Counted from the first letter of the stretch, positions 35,141 to 48,900 are shown. The stretch: DNA of 64,000 bases from Klebsormidium nitens (GCA_000708835.1 DF237273.1:38816-102815), one strand, 5' to 3'. Translations and numbers: made by a program. Notes: generated by a model from the sequence alone, not told the origin.

Positions 35141-37708
35141 ATGCCACCACCAATATCGTTGGCGGAGGCAGCGGCATTGGATACGAGCCCGGTGTTCACC
35201 TCACGGCAACCACCCAGCACATCGCAACCCGTCAATAACTGGAGTGCTGCAAGCAGGCACCCGTTTCGATGGCCACCCCGACTGACGTGCAGCCATCGCG
35301 CAGGGTCGTTGCTTCAAGCGCAGCGCCTCTTCTTTCCGCATGCCAACAATGACTTGCGCTGCCAAAAGCTGCCCCGTGGAGGGGTGGTGTGTTCTGTGGG
35401 CCAGCAGCAGCCGCCACCGGCCCCCCAGCCGCAACTTGCGTCTCCTGACGCCAATGCTCCCGCATTCCCGACCATCCCTGCGCATGTGCATACAATCACA
35501 AGCCCCGCAAACGCCTACATTCGGCATTGCGTTCAGGTGCGACAGAGCCGCAGCTATCGAGACGCTGCGAACAGCGTGCTCGTGGTGGGGGGAACGCCGC
35601 TCAGGTGAGCGCTACGGCCTTCACCGTGTCTCAAGGTGCAATTGGTGGCATCAAGGATACATTCACTTTCTTCACCAATTGTACTTAAACACTTTCAACC
35701 ATGAGTTGCCAGGCCTGATGGAACGTTTTATGGACTTGGTAAGTCCTCTGAGGGGGGTTTTGAAGAAGTTTTCTGTCTGCATTTCCACCATGGCAACAGT
35801 TGCCTTTAGCGCAAGCAACCGATCAAGGGCGCTCCGTTTCTCCGGAGCCCACTATTTACCCAATTCAACACAGTCAAAGCCCCACCTTCAACACAGTAAA
35901 AGCCCCACGTTCAAAACACTCCTTGCCTCAATGCCGCTCGCTCGATCCATGCCCCCACCTCTCACTTAAGCTTTGGGGGTAGCTTGACCCCCGCCCCCCC
36001 CTTTCTGCACGTTCCAGGGAGATCTGCGAGGCGGCCTCGCAGCAGCGGCCGCGCCCCAACTGCCCCCCAATCCAGGTGCTGTTCCTGCTGGAGAGCTGGA
36101 CTCCCCCTCCCAGCGTGCAGGCCGGCCGCGTGGTGCGCGTGAACGAGGCCGTGATGCGCAAGCTGGCGGGTGTGGAAACCGCGCACCGAATAGACGCCGT
36201 GGGCTTGTTGACCAAGCCGGCCACCTTTGTATCTTTCCTCGACGTCCAGTCGGATGAGTCAGAGGGGCGCAGCGCGGATCAGAACGGCAGTGGGGGGGAG
36301 GCTAGCGGCAGCGGGCGGCGGGAAGAGGAGCGCACGGCGGGGCTGTGCTCTCAGCCTAGTTGTTACATGTCCCCCCAGGAGTGGTGCCCGACCGCGACGC
36401 ATGTAGTGGCGCTGGATGGGATCCAGGTGAGGGGGTAACTGATGGCTGTTCGGAGGCTGGGTCTTGACGATGCGGGGAGCAGTCTGGGGTATGGGGATCA
36501 CATCTTGCGCAGTGGTCCATCAGCAGCTTGTGTGTATTGCTGAATCATGGGGTGATTGCACTTTGAAGTTTTCCTTTCATTGCGGACGACTTTTTTTGTC
36601 AAAACGATGAGAGAGACAAGGAAGAGCGGATGTTTGCATTCCTAGAACTGCCAATGTCTGCCATTCACTAGCCTTTATTGCGACGCTGCGGGTGTGATAA
36701 AGCCATCGCAAGGCTCCTTGCATCGATCAAAGCAGACTAACAGCACAGAGAATGAAGTGTGGATGCCAAGAAAGGGATAGCCTTGGCAAGATGATATTGT
36801 CTTGTGAGCCAAACTGTGCCGGGTTGCCAAGAAGGGGCAAACAGTCGCGAGATCTGGCAGGAAAAGACAATTGAAGAAGCTTCTCCTGTAGGCCTGAGTA
36901 CCTCAACAGAGAGTAGGCTACAGTGATGTTGCTGATTGACAGATGACCCACACCAGTTTCGCCCCTGTGCAGGACCCGGGCAATCTAGGGACGCTGCTGC
37001 GAACCGCTCTTGCATTCAACTGGGTATGTCTTCCCCCTTGCTGCCGCGTCTTCTCAATGGTCTTTGCCTCGATGCTACGTTCTTGCGGTTTTCTTACTGC
37101 CATCATTCAAGCCGGGGGTTCTCGGCTTGTTGTGCCTTGTTGGAAGTAGGCGTCCTTGTAAGAAGCAGAGTCACCATACTTCAGGTCGAGGCTCAGTTGG
37201 GGTTGGTTTTTGGCTGTTGAGGATCGCTCTTCGCCTGTTTCTGTCAGTACCGGTCCCCGACGTTCGACTCTGTCAAGGGCCACTGGTTCGAGCTTGCATT
37301 GCCGCCCTATTGCAGGACGGCGTGTTTCTGTTGCCCGGCTGCTGCGACCCCTTCAACGACAAGGCACTACGCTCGAGCCGCGGCGCCGTATTCCGCCTGA
37401 ACCTCGCGGCCGGCGACTGGACCCACTTTGAGAGTGTATGCGCCGCGAGGAAGCTAGCATGTTACGGTGGAGATCCGGAGTACGCCACGTATCCACCGGT
37501 CAGTTTTGAGCAGTCTAACGGACTCCAGAAAGCTCTCCAGGAGCCGAAATTAAGCCTAGTCCTCGGAAATGAGAGCAACGGGTTGTCGGGCCAGGCCCGA
37601 ATAGTGTGCCAACCTGTCGCCATCCCAATGGCGGGGGACATGGAGTCGTTGAACGTGGCTGTGGCGGGGGGGATTCTGATGTACCTTCTTCGACCTGAAG
37701 CGTTGTAG
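35141..37708 (+). CDS. SpoU/TrmH-family RNA 2'-O-methyltransferase
   Basis: A SAM-dependent ribose methyltransferase with the trefoil-knot (SPOUT) fold. Four exons: 35141-35604, 36018-36426, 36973-37023 and 37316-37708 (TAG). They sum to 1,317 nt, giving 438 residues. An N-terminal leader rich in Ser, Pro and Arg may target an organelle. A substrate-binding domain follows (HCVQVRQSRSYRDAANSVLVVGGTPL, about 125-150). The three catalytic motifs are DPGNLGTLLRTALAF (292 on, with the conserved Asn and Arg), LVLGNESNGLS (389 on) and IPMAGDMESLNVAVAGG (411 on). The motif I exon is only 51 nt. A Gly/Ser/Glu-rich insertion near 225-265 is unusual. The target, tRNA or organellar rRNA, is not evident from sequence. 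Confidence 0.92.
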
Positions 37709-38988
37709 GTCGTTCAGGATGTAAAGTTTTTGGAGAACGTCGAATTCGGATGATAGACAGGCCGTCAGTTGTGCTTGCTGAGTTCGGAAACCTAGTCGCA
37801 AGCTCGCAACTGATGCGCGGCCGCGCCCAGGATGACCAACGCTGAGCAGTCGTGAGAGCAGGGATAATTTGCCAATGTAAAGCAAGCTGGCATGCGCAGT
37901 GACAGGTATATAGAGGTGGCCGGGCACGTTTTGAACGAAACAATCAAGATCTGACGTGTGTCGGTATCGAGTTGTCTCACGACACAAAATCTTATCCATG
38001 TGACACATCTTCACCGCTTGAATTGAGTCCCTTCTAGTTACTACGACGCGGACTGTAAGTTCATGCGCTGGAACTTCGGAAGCTCCGGCGCGACGGCCTA
38101 GCTCATTCAATAATTTCCTAGCTGTCTATATTGAAGGGCCCCGGGCCGGGCCGCGCGCTCAATAATGCCAGTGCAACGCGCACATGATCCGATGAAGACC
38201 CCAACTCGCATGTCGACGTCGTACTGCAATCCGAAAGCATGCATAATTGACACGCTATGTTGCCATGGCATGTGCCTGCCGTCATGGCTATAAGCTGATT
38301 CTATAGTACGTTAATTTGAACGTAGCTATAGAATCCTGTGACGGTACATAGTCGTCCCGGACGTGCGGCCTCTGGACTTGGTCCGATGGATGTATTGCAG
38401 TAATTGCCTCGATCCGGCGACAGTTTTTGCATGCATTATACACAATCGGATCACCCAATGATGACACCCGCTGATGCGTCTATTTTGACTCCTAACATGC
38501 AGCACGGAGCTAGCTGTTCAATTGCACATGACCCGCAGCTGCGAACACGGACCGTCCAAACTACATGGTTGGAACCTTGTTCAATGCCAGCATGCTTCAC
38601 TACCGTACTATGTGTGAGTTGCACTGACAGCGCACATGTAGGCAGCGTCCCAAGCACCAAGGATCTGAAACCAGATCTCATTGAGAGGTCGTGCATAGAC
38701 CACTCATGACCACAGGTTCACCAAGTTGGCTCTCGAATGAGGAGTGTTCATTTCCTGAGGAGTGTTTCTTCCCTGTGGCCAACCGGAAGCTAGCCTTGTT
38801 TGCTATCCTATAGAAACTTAACAACGATCTGACTCTACAAGTCTCATTTGGCATGAGCAACAGGTGACCGCATGGTCAACTTGACAAGCTATGGATTCTT
38901 GCGAGCTATGGAACAGTAAAGCTACAGAATGTGAGCACCTGCTGGAGCTGACATCCCGCCAGCAACCAATGGTTGCCAGGCATCCCCG
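37709..38988. other. Convergent spacer between SpoU methyltransferase and UBC7
   Basis: No gene was seen; it should hold both 3' UTRs. The one structural feature is a strong hairpin at 38297-38335, listed separately. Short open frames around 38400-38700 show no familiar motif. Confidence 0.5.
38297..38335. repeat. Near-perfect 16-bp hairpin
   Basis: GATTCTATAGTACGTT (38297-38312) pairs with AACGTAGCTATAGAATC (38319-38335) across a six-base loop, with one bulged base. It lies mid-spacer, far from both stop codons. It could be a small foldback element or remnant; a transcript role is unsupported. Confidence 0.65.
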
Positions 38989-41017
38989 TCAGAAGTTCTC
39001 TTGCGATTTCCTCACGATCCGACCAACTTTCTTTTTGAACAGATCCTTGCTATCTCGCCATTCTTTCTGCACAATCACAATGATGAAGACGGGTTGATAT
39101 CAAAGTCGCACAATCAGCACTGGCATAAACAGTACCTCTTGACATAAGCTACCTGGCCCGGTGAACGACATACACTGTTTGACTTGTGAGGCTTCAGAGC
39201 CTGAACTCGTCAGAGCCTTCACTCGTCTCTCCAGTACGGCTAAAAGAACCATCATGCCGCATGCTGCCCGATCGTGGCGGGACGCCAAAAACTCTGAAAA
39301 GTCAGGGGGCCACACAAACATCCATGGAATTGGCCTAACGAGGGCCTCGCAGGGGGCACTTACTGCGGCATCAATGTTCGCGGGCGACTCGTCGTTGGGG
39401 CCGGAGAGCATTGAGATGATGCTCACAAGAATGGTCTCCACCTGCACCATGTGGACGACCCCATCTGATGAGATACTGCCAACGCTTTGCATAGCCAACC
39501 AGAGCTATAAACATGCTGCACTCCGCAAAGTCCAAACCATTTGAGGCACTGAGTAAGCTTCCGAAGCATTGCGGCTGGTCCGACGCATGCCCAGAACAGT
39601 GATAAGTCGTCTAGGCAACCAGGAATGGAGTAGCACGCAGTCCACCTGTGTATGGGTACTCACCGTATGGATGGCTCAACTTCACAAGTAATGATGACTG
39701 GGACTTGCCAGCAGAGCACGCCCCAAACGGCAATCGAAATCACACCAGAGGACTAGGTTGGGCACAAAAACAAGTTAACCTGCATACAGGTACTTACCGT
39801 ATGAACAGGAGACCACCTTTCTGATGCCAGCTCATACCCGTTCGGATCGTCCCCAGGCGCGTGAAGGATGGAGATGCAGACTCGACCATCAGGGTACACT
39901 GCAAATCACCAGGGTTGAATCAACTCAGGCGACTCTGCAGAACGACTTGCTGGGAGCAGCTTGATAAGCTTGCAAGATGGCAAGGACACGGAAATTGGTT
40001 GGAAGAAGCTATGCAGTATCTTTTCCGGGCTCGAGATCAGCAGACGTACCGTTGGGGTGCCACATCTCTGATGTGAACCGCACAGAAGGAGGGTTGTTTG
40101 GATAGTTGTGGGGGAAGCTCATTATGGCATTGAAAAACCTGCAGAAAGGGATAATCAGACAGGATGTCAACCATGGGGAAAAACCTGGTCACTGACTCAA
40201 TTGGCTCACAGAGGACAGGAAAGGAGCACTGCCTCTGGTGCGAAAGAACCGAGATGAAGAATGCAGCACAGTGACGTCCTTCAGCAATTCCAACAAGGGC
40301 AGCAGCTCACCCTCCTTCGTACAGAGTGTCCGGAGGACCTGCACAGGGGCAAAGTCATATATTTAGCTCCATCCTCAGAACAACATGTAATCAGCGATTT
40401 AGACATGCCAGTCAAAGTTGAGGGCTTGGATAACCAATGGTCTATGACGTAATCAAACACCAGGGACCCTAATTAGATTCTTGCAGGAACAGAACCATCA
40501 GTCAGGGGTCTACCATAGGCTGTGAATATGATGAAAGCAACAGGTTAAAGCAACAGGTTCCTCAGACTTCCGGGAGCGTACCGATGATTGTGATGGCCCA
40601 TTCAAACACGTTTGAATCATCCACCAGCCCTGCCGAGAACCCATCAACAGGGTTTCTCATCAACTCTGCATCAGGCAGCGCGAAACAGTGGTGAGAACTG
40701 AAGGCCAGTGGACAAGCTAGGTAAGGCAGCAGACAACCACGCTAAGAAGCACGGAAGCGAAGAAATGTAGATTGCTCCTGAGCGGCTTGGAGACCTTGTT
40801 GCGTGCCCTCACCATTACCAAGATGCAGAAGGTAGGAACCCTGTGATCACAAACACTTCAATCACACAACATTGGAGCTATGCAAAGTGAAGCCCCAGAA
40901 AGTGAAACAAGATAAATCGGTTGCGCTTTAAGGACTACCAAGATGCAAACGGCAGTGGTTCGGTGCCTCACCCTTCAGCTGCTTCCGAAGAAGGAGAGTG
41001 GCTTGCCCCTCCGACAT
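38989..41017 (-). CDS. UBC7: Ubiquitin-conjugating enzyme E2, UBC7/UBE2G class
   Basis: An E2 enzyme that carries ubiquitin as a thioester and works with E3 ligases, in this class often in ER-associated degradation. Seven exons: 41017-40972, 40665-40582, 40338-40311, 40138-40050, 39898-39798, 39441-39364 and 39066-38989 (TGA). They sum to 504 nt, giving 167 residues, the expected length. The HPN motif is at 80-82 and the active Cys90 in RVCISIL. The acidic insertion loop [17 protein letters not shown] just after it marks the Ubc7/Cdc34 class. [13 protein letters not shown] and AAKEWRD are family blocks. It resembles Arabidopsis UBC7/13/14 most. Exon 3 is only 28 nt. No membrane anchor is present, so ER recruitment would need a partner. 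Confidence 0.96.
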
Positions 41018-42933
41018 CTTCCCAGCCCTTCTTGTCTCACCCCAAATCTGGTCAGCAGGATCTTGCGTCAAGGTGAAGAAAGACAAAGAATGATGAGGAG
41101 AGCTATTGCTCCTGCACAATTGGTATACTCGATGCTTCCTTTTCAATTCCTCAGCAAAAGGTTCTCCACACCAAACCTGCTTGCCCAGAAGAGCTGGATC
41201 TGGCTCTTGTTGTACACAGCTGCGTCGAGCTCCTACGTCCTGTAACCAGCGCTTGAAAGACGAGAATTTGAAGTGCAGATGAGCAAACCCTAATTTAAAC
41301 TCTGCAGCTGGAAAGAAGGTCGTCTCCTCTGACTCGGAGTTGGACTCCTGAAACCAGTGGAACCAGTGCAGTCGTGGACTAGGGTTCGATTCGCACCCAG
41401 GCAGATAAGGCCAACTTTCCAGATAAGGAATCTGAAATTCATTCGCATATAAGCGCAGATTGGTGGATCTGAAAGTTGGAGCATTCGCACATATGCGCAG
41501 ATTCGCGGGTTCAATTTGCGCAACGTTCGCATATGAGGCCAGATTGCTCTGCAGATTCAAGTCGAATCTGAGAAAGCAAAACGACGAGACGACTTTGCCT
41601 GTAGAGCTGAAAGGATAGGCGGGGGGTCCTTTAAGCCCATTTTAGAGTACATTTTCGTACTCAGCCAAGGCAAAATTGTGTACCTTCTCAGTACACCCTG
41701 TGTACATCGTGCGTACCCCAGTACAGTCGACACTTTTATCGTCGAAGTGCAAATTCGAAGCTTTTCCTGGCTTCCAATCCAACTTGTGCTTATCTGATCT
41801 GGAAAACGGCGCAGTTTCGCTTATCTGAAAGCTACCCGGGTTATGCGCAGATCAGATTGGCTTATTTGATCTGAGAAACTTTCAGATCAGATAAGAGGTC
41901 CAATCTGATCTGCAAAATTGCCCGGGTGCGAATCGCCCCTAGGACTCGGACTCGGAGTAGATCTGCGGCAGGCTGTTGTCATGACCACTTCGAGAACTTG
42001 GAAGGTTCAAGGGACACGTTGAACAGCAGAATGCTGCCATCGCTGGGGAGCTCTGCTGTTGCTTGCAGCCTGGGCAAAGACGCACTTGTGGCATCTTTCT
42101 CGACAATTGGGTTTGTCAACAGGGTTGAGAGCCTGGTACTGTTGGGACCTGAGAGGGCACTGGACGAGGGGCAGGTCAGGCTTTGCAAACACTAAGAAGC
42201 TGGCGGGACTTCATCGTGCTGGCACTAAGGCAGCTTTCTGCCGCTTGTAAGAGCTCTGAAAGAAACCAGTTCCAGTTCCTTGCGTTTCAGGCCTCGCATA
42301 GCAAGCTGTTGTAACGCTATCGCTGCCTTGAGACGCACTTGCTGAGGCAGCGTTTTGTAAGCCAAAACAGACTTTGAAAAGGTAAGGTTTTGCTGGCCAA
42401 AAGTATAAAAGTTGGAGTGTAGAGATGCCGCCCTAATGTCCTAGCAGTGGCTTGATTTGTAGTGGTCTGCATTGCTTGAAAGTTCTTGATGCTGGTGCTA
42501 GAAGCTATAAGAATATAGATTGCATGCTTTTTGGGCTTCACCAACTTGCATTGCCAGCACATGGCACCTTATCGTGGACCAAGCAAATATGCCCAAGCAT
42601 CAAAGATCCTCACTGTTGATTGTGTTAATGACCGTAGCGTAGGGTCGTGTGTTGCCTTGGTGAGTTCTGTCCATCTATGTCTCTGCTGCAAAGTGCACCT
42701 CCTTCCGCCTGCTCTGCTTATGAGTTGCGGCATGACTACAATTAAGCCGGTGCGCCATGGATGGGAATCGAGTGCCTTCATTGCAGTGACCATGTGCACG
42801 TTGCAAGTGATCTCAGGTCGCTATTATTGGAAGTTGTTTCTGAGCCGATTGATGCAGTTGCATGCGTGGCAGGCTGCCCCGCCAGTGAGTTTGCCCCCCC
42901 TTGGGTGGGCTCAGAGAAGCAGCCCCGGGGAGG
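41018..42933. other. Divergent spacer between UBC7 and the nucleotidyltransferase
   Basis: No conserved-looking gene was seen in 1.9 kb. A MITE-like element (41379-41942) sits 362 bp upstream of the UBC7 start. To its right the sequence shows short open frames without family motifs. Both promoters must lie here, and non-coding first exons are possible for the long nucleotidyltransferase gene. Confidence 0.5.
41379..41942. mobile_element. MITE-like element with subterminal AGATCAGAT words
   Basis: The left end reads CTAGGGTTCGATTCGCACCC and the right end, inverted, CTAGGGGCGATTCGCACCC, so the termini match with one indel. Inside both ends are many CAGAT, AGATAAG and AATCTGATCTG words in both orientations. 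A GTAC-rich patch occupies the centre. At 564 bp with no coding capacity it fits a non-autonomous inverted-repeat element. The target duplication is unclear. Confidence 0.65.
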
Positions 42934-45900
42934 ATGAGCAGCAGAGCGGAGGTCCAGCCTGGCGGACCCTCCAAGAAACCTAGCAACTCGTCGCCCCCGG
43001 TCGTGTACATTAATGGCTTGGAGGCTGCAAAGGTGCCCCGTGTGCAAGTGCTAAAAGTGCGCCGGAAGCCTGAGGGGGACCTGGCGGAGAAGATCGAGGG
43101 GAAGGTCGAGGGGAGGATCGTGCAAGTGGTGGCGCCAGGGCCGAGTGGGAAGGCAGGGGGCCAAAGAAAGGCAGCGGCCACTTCTGTTGACGGAGGGGAT
43201 AGGGCCCCCAGGGCAACCCTGAAGCAGAGCGCCAGTAGTGAGAGTGTCTCATTGGAAGACAGGGCCGCTGACCGGGCAACGGCCAAGAGTGGCGCTCAAG
43301 TTGCCACCTCAGTTGCAGAAAAGACGGGGGAATCGGAATGTCGCGATCCGAGCGGTCAACTCGCGGCTGCCAGCAGCACAGCAGCTACAAGCCCCGCGTC
43401 GGCGTTGGCGTCGGGGAGGGGCGGCTCAGAGGGGAAAGTGAAGGAGGTGGTTTCGCCCGCCAGGAGTCTGAGGAAAGGAGCAGATGCAGTGCTGCAAGTG
43501 CGTCTTGATGCAGTGCAAGGTCATGACTCGGGTGCTGGGCTGGCAGTAGAGCACACAGCATCCTTCAAAGATGGACAGCAGCTGCGACCGGAAGACGATG
43601 TTCAAGCGAGGGGCCCGCCAAGTCCTGAGAAGCATCATCCTGAGACGGCTCCGCATGAGTCACGAAAGTCAACGGGCAAAGATAAAGCTGCGGGCGATGT
43701 GCCTGTCAGAGCGCATGAGGCCCCGGCAGAGGTGCTTTCCAATGGGGCTGCGGCTGCCTTGAGAATAGAGGAGAGTCAGGGGGCGAGCACAGCGGGGGAT
43801 CGGGAGAGCCTGGCGGACGCGCATCAGCGGATTGATGAGCTGCTGTCCAGGGTGTCACCCAAGAAGCCGGCGGATACGCGGCGGCGGGCCATTGTGAACT
43901 ACGTTTGCAACCTCATCAACAGTTGCTTCCCCGCCGCAGTGAGGCGCCAGACTTTAGGATAGCCGTCTCTTGCGAGCGCTGTGGGGGTTGCGATGGTGTG
44001 CAGACATAGGCCTTACCTTGCCCCATGCCGCCGTGGTGGGGCTTGGGTGTCGCCAGAGTTGTTTTTGAAGAATGGAACTCATGTTAGCGGACTCGGCTGC
44101 AGATTACTGCCATCTTCCCCCACCAAATTCTCCTGTATGTAAGTCGCAGTAGGAAGTTGCGGGCTTCACCTCATCCATGCCACTGAAACCGGGCAACCCT
44201 GACTCGGGGCATTTTCGTTGCAGGTGAGCACGTTTGGGAGTGTCCCGCTTAAGACATACTTGCCGGACGGCGACATTGACGTGGTGGCGTTTGCGTCAGG
44301 CCAGCCGTTCCGCAGCCAGTGGGCCAACGAGGTGCGCGCCGCCCTGGACCGCGAGGAGAAGAAGCAGCAGGCAGAGTTCCGCGTGCGTGAGGTGCAGTTC
44401 ATCCAGGCAGAGGTGAGACCCGCAGTTGGAAGCTCTAAGCACACTTTGCCAGAGGGACTGAAAAGCAGGAGTCTAGGCATACTTTGGGGGCAATTGAAGA
44501 AAGGCTCAACGGAGAGCTTCTGCATTGACGACTAACTCTTCTTCGGCTGACTTTAGCTAGCGTGCATCAAGTAACGTCGGCTGAAGACAAAGATTGTTCT
44601 AGCAAGCGCATCTCATGTCTAGCGTACTGAGACGGATGGTCTCCCACGTGCTTTGTGCAGGTGAAGCTGATCAAGTGCCTGATTGAGAACATTGTGGTGG
44701 ACATCTCGTTCAACCAGCTCTCTGGCATCTGCACACTCTGCTTCCTGGAAGTTGTGAGCCCCGCTTCCCCTTTTCTTACATATTTGCAAGCCTACGTGCC
44801 ATGGTTTGGGGCCAAAGCTAAGATCGTCAGAAGAAAGGGTACAAAGTACGTGGTTCGTAGACAAGGAGACCAACTTGTGATATGCTTTGTGAAAATCGAT
44901 CAGCGCTCGCAGGGTTAGCGTGTTGTCAGACTCTGTTGTCATCTTTCATAAGTACCTGGGTGCTGATTGTTTTCCTTTTCCGTCCTGCAGGTGGACCGTG
45001 AGATTGCGCGGCAGCACCTTTTTAAGCGCAGTGTGATCCTGGTCAAGGCGTGGTGCTACTACGAGAGCCGCATCCTCGGCGCACACCATGGCCTCATCTC
45101 CACATACGCCCTCGAGACACTTGTACTTTACACGTTCCAAGTGTTCCACGCCTCACTCAGCGGGCCTCTCGACGTGAGACACAAAGCCCTCAGTATCGGT
45201 GTCACCTTTCGCACAGGCTTGTCAAGCAGATCTGGTTCTGTGTATCTTCTGTCGCGTTTCTTTATCGATTCAAGCGGGGGGCTAGAAGCACTGAAGTTGT
45301 CCTTTTCTGTTCCTATGCAGGTCTTGTACAGATTCCTGAGCTTCTTCAGCAGTTTCGACTGGGACAAGCACTGTCTCAGCTTGCGGGGCATCATCCCTCT
45401 CTCCTCGCTGCCGTCCCTTAAGGGTGAGGCCCCCTCTACGACCTACATGATTGCGAAGCCACCTGCAATGTTTAGTGACTTATGAGTCCAAAAATAGAGT
45501 TGTCCAGTCTGCCTGTTGCAGCAGGCTCTGGGGTCCGCTTGGGCCTTATCTCATCTTGTTCCAACTGTGAGTCGTATTTCTCACTTGGTACAGCGGAGGC
45601 CCCTGTTGCTGAGTTGGGTGGGTCCCTCCTCCTGAGCGAGGAGTTTCTGACGCGGTGTGTCGAGCGGTTTGCTGTGATTCCGGAGGGGGAGGGCGCCGAG
45701 GCCGGGGGTCGCCCCTTTGTGGCCAAGGCCATGAACATCCAGGACCCACTGCTCTACTACAACAACCTCGGGCGCAGTGTCAGCAAAGGTACGCATCACA
45801 TTCGGACGCCACCTTCAAATGGTCGTATAGGAGGCTGAGACGGTTGTCTCGCCATGTTGACTGTTTCTTCTTCGATATCGATTGGGAAAGGTCCTCGCGA

Positions 45901-48900
45901 AACCACTGCCAGGCTTCATTTTGTTAGTGCACCTGCGACATGGCAGTTTCTGCGGATTCCGGGCTTGATTTTCTCAGGTACCACACAGAGTTCTTGGGAC
46001 TCGATACGAAAGGCTTTCCTTTACGTTTGCTAGACGGGCACTTGTGATTGCACATGTGACCTCAGCCTTATGTGTAGTAGCCAGGCTTGACTGGTATGCT
46101 AACACAACTCGTCGTTGCAGCCAAAGCTCTACAGCAAAGTTGTCACCATCCTAAGGCTGAGCTGCTTTGTTCAATTCGATGCATGGTCCGAGGTGTTTAC
46201 AGTCCCTCCTGCCTGTGTCATCCAGGCAATCTGAGCCGCATCCGCACCGCCCTCAAGAAGGGCGCGGCTACGCTTGGGGGCATTTTGGCAGGGCCTGCAG
46301 AGCGCCTTCTCCCAGACCTGGACCGCTTCTTTGCTAACACGTGGCGCCGCCACGCTACGGGCTTGCGACCAGACGTGGGAGAGCCCCGCCGTAGGGGGCA
46401 CAATCAGAGGGGACCTTCCAGCCCCCTGGCAGCACAGCAGGCTGCGTACGCCAATGGGTACGTTGGCGGGTCGATGTTTGGGGGTGGGGACGCGGATGTT
46501 GCCGGGGGGCGGAACGAGAGAGGGGCGATGTACCCGGAGGTAGGGGCGCCGTTCAGCAGTAGGGAGCTGGCGGAGGCGGCCAGGGCGGTGGCACGTGAGG
46601 TACAGGCGGGCGGCTCGGGGCGGCTCATGGAGAACGGGAGCTCTCACGGGGGGGCGCGGGGGGAGAAAATCGAAAAGGAGGGTAGCCGCGGTTTGCGATA
46701 TCAGAATGGGGGGGAAGATACGGAACTTCCAGGAGAGCACGTGAGGGGGGGCGTCCGTCCGCAGGATGTACCGAGGGCCGAAGTTGTCAGCGGGCGTGCC
46801 GCACTTGGGGTAGAAGCCGGCATCCGAAGTGGGAGACTTGAAGAGCGGGGCAGTTCTCGCCAGCGGCAGGCACAAAGAGACCGATCGCAAGAATCAGGCA
46901 GCCGGCATGCGGGTGGTAGCGCGCAAAGCACTCCGAGCAGCAGCCCCCGAGCGGGCGCGCCTTACCCTTCGGTTGCAGGCCCTAATCAGCATTTCGAGGC
47001 AGGTGCGTCGGGTGCGGTGGTGGACGGCGTGCCATTGTCGTTCTTCGGCGGCCTCCCCAGGGTATCCGGCACCGGCGCCTTCTTCCCTTCCCCCGACGCC
47101 CTCCGCGTGCCCAGTTCGCCCTCCGAGCCCGCCACCGGCCTGCCCTACTGGCTGCTGCAGGCAGCGAGTGCGCTAGGGGGTCCTCATATCGTGGAGGGGC
47201 TCCCCGTAGCTGCGGGCACCCCCCTGGAGCGAAGCCCTGCCGGTAGCGGCGGCGCGCAGCCAGGCTCCCTGCCGCGGCTGGTGGGGGACATTCCTATCCC
47301 TATCGTCAACCTGGAGGGGCCGCCCAGCCCCCGGGTCGCAGTAACCCGCTCGGTTTCCAGGTCCCCCCCCTCTTCCCGCTTGCTCGAACTCCCCCGGGGG
47401 CTCTCGGAGGCCGGAACCCTCGTAACACTTTCCAGCAGGTGTCTTCATCGCCGGCTGCCGGGTGGCTGCCCCCGTATGCAGGGTTTGTGGGTGGCAGCCC
47501 GGCGGAGGGGCTGCCGGGGGGCGTGCCTCTGCCGCCTCCCCTCCAGCTGCCAGAGCCAGCCAGCGGCAGCGGGGCAGAGGGGCACCAGGCAGCGAGGACA
47601 AGCGAGCGACGCATACAAGCGGACCAGGCGGGAGTGCGACATGGGGACGAGGGACGGGGGAACGGAGAAAGGGCACGAGGGTACGAAGGGGAACAGAGCA
47701 GAAGCGGAGCGGTTCCGGGCAGCGCGGGCGGAGGGTACCAGTGGGGGGAGCAAGAGGAGTTGCTGCTGCGGGCCGCAGAGGCAGGGGTGCCGGGGCTGGC
47801 GCTGCCAAGTGGGATGCTGTCCTGGGGCCAGTTTGCCGACCCGCATTTCCATTTGCAGCAGCTACTAGCGAATGGGTATGGGGCCAGTAGCTCGGGCCTG
47901 CAGTATGCAGCGCAGCAGTATGGGGGTTATGCGCCACAGGGGTCGTTCAGCCCGCGCAGTGGGCGGCAGGAGCAGAGGAGCTTTGGGCGCCAAGGGGGGG
48001 CCGGAGAGGGGCAGGGCCGAGAGGAGCGAGGAAGAAGCAGTGAGCGGGATCAACAGGTGCGGGGAGAGCGGGCCGGCGAAGGAACTACGGGGTTGGGAGA
48101 GCATCAGACAGAGGCGATGTCGCCAAGCAGTCGGCGAAAGCACGAAGAGAGCGGCAGAGGGCCATCACGGGAGCGGTCGGTGGATAGGCGCACTGCTGTG
48201 AGCAGCCCGTGCGGGAGCGGAGCGCTTGCAAACGGGATCGCAGCAGCGCAGGGTGGTGCAACGCTGGAACGGAAGGGGAGCATGGAGCGGGGAAGCAAAG
48301 GGGGCTCAGTTCGGCAGGCGTGGGTGGCTAAGGGGGGAGAGGAGGGCCAGGCCGCTGTACGGGATTCGAGCGCGAACGCAACAAGGGAAGGGCAGTCAGG
48401 AAGCACGCATAAGAGCACGGAAGCGGCGAGTGAAGACAGGGCTGGAGTATCGAAGCCACAAGTCGAGGAGAGGGCTTTGGCTGGCCCGGTCGAGAGCAAG
48501 GAGAGCCTGCTTGAAGGAGAGAGAAGCAGACGAGGGGGGGTGGCCGCAGCAGGGGCTGGCAACGGGCGGGGCGCAGGCCACCGGAGGCAGTACAGCGAGG
48601 GCAGCATCGACTTCCAGGCCCGTCAGGCGGTCCCTGCCGCCGCATTTGCAGAGATGGGTACCGCTCCGGGGGCGGACCGCTCCCCTCGCGGCATGGTCTC
48701 AGTGGGCTCCTTGCCTGACCAGCTGTTGTATTGGCCGAATGGCCCGAGCCTCGAAGCGGGCCTGCCGGGGCCGATGCATCTTCCCCCGGGTTCCATGCCC
48801 AACTTCCCTTCTTATTATTTTCGCCGAGAGCAACGGCAGGAGGGAAGAGAGTTTACCCCGGGGGAGGCCAACGGAGAAGCGGCGCACGAGCAGGCCCGGC

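Noticed and set aside
46171-46890. A 239-residue minus-strand open frame
   Set aside because: It is antisense to exon 7 of the nucleotidyltransferase, which carries the conserved GNLSRIR block on the + strand.
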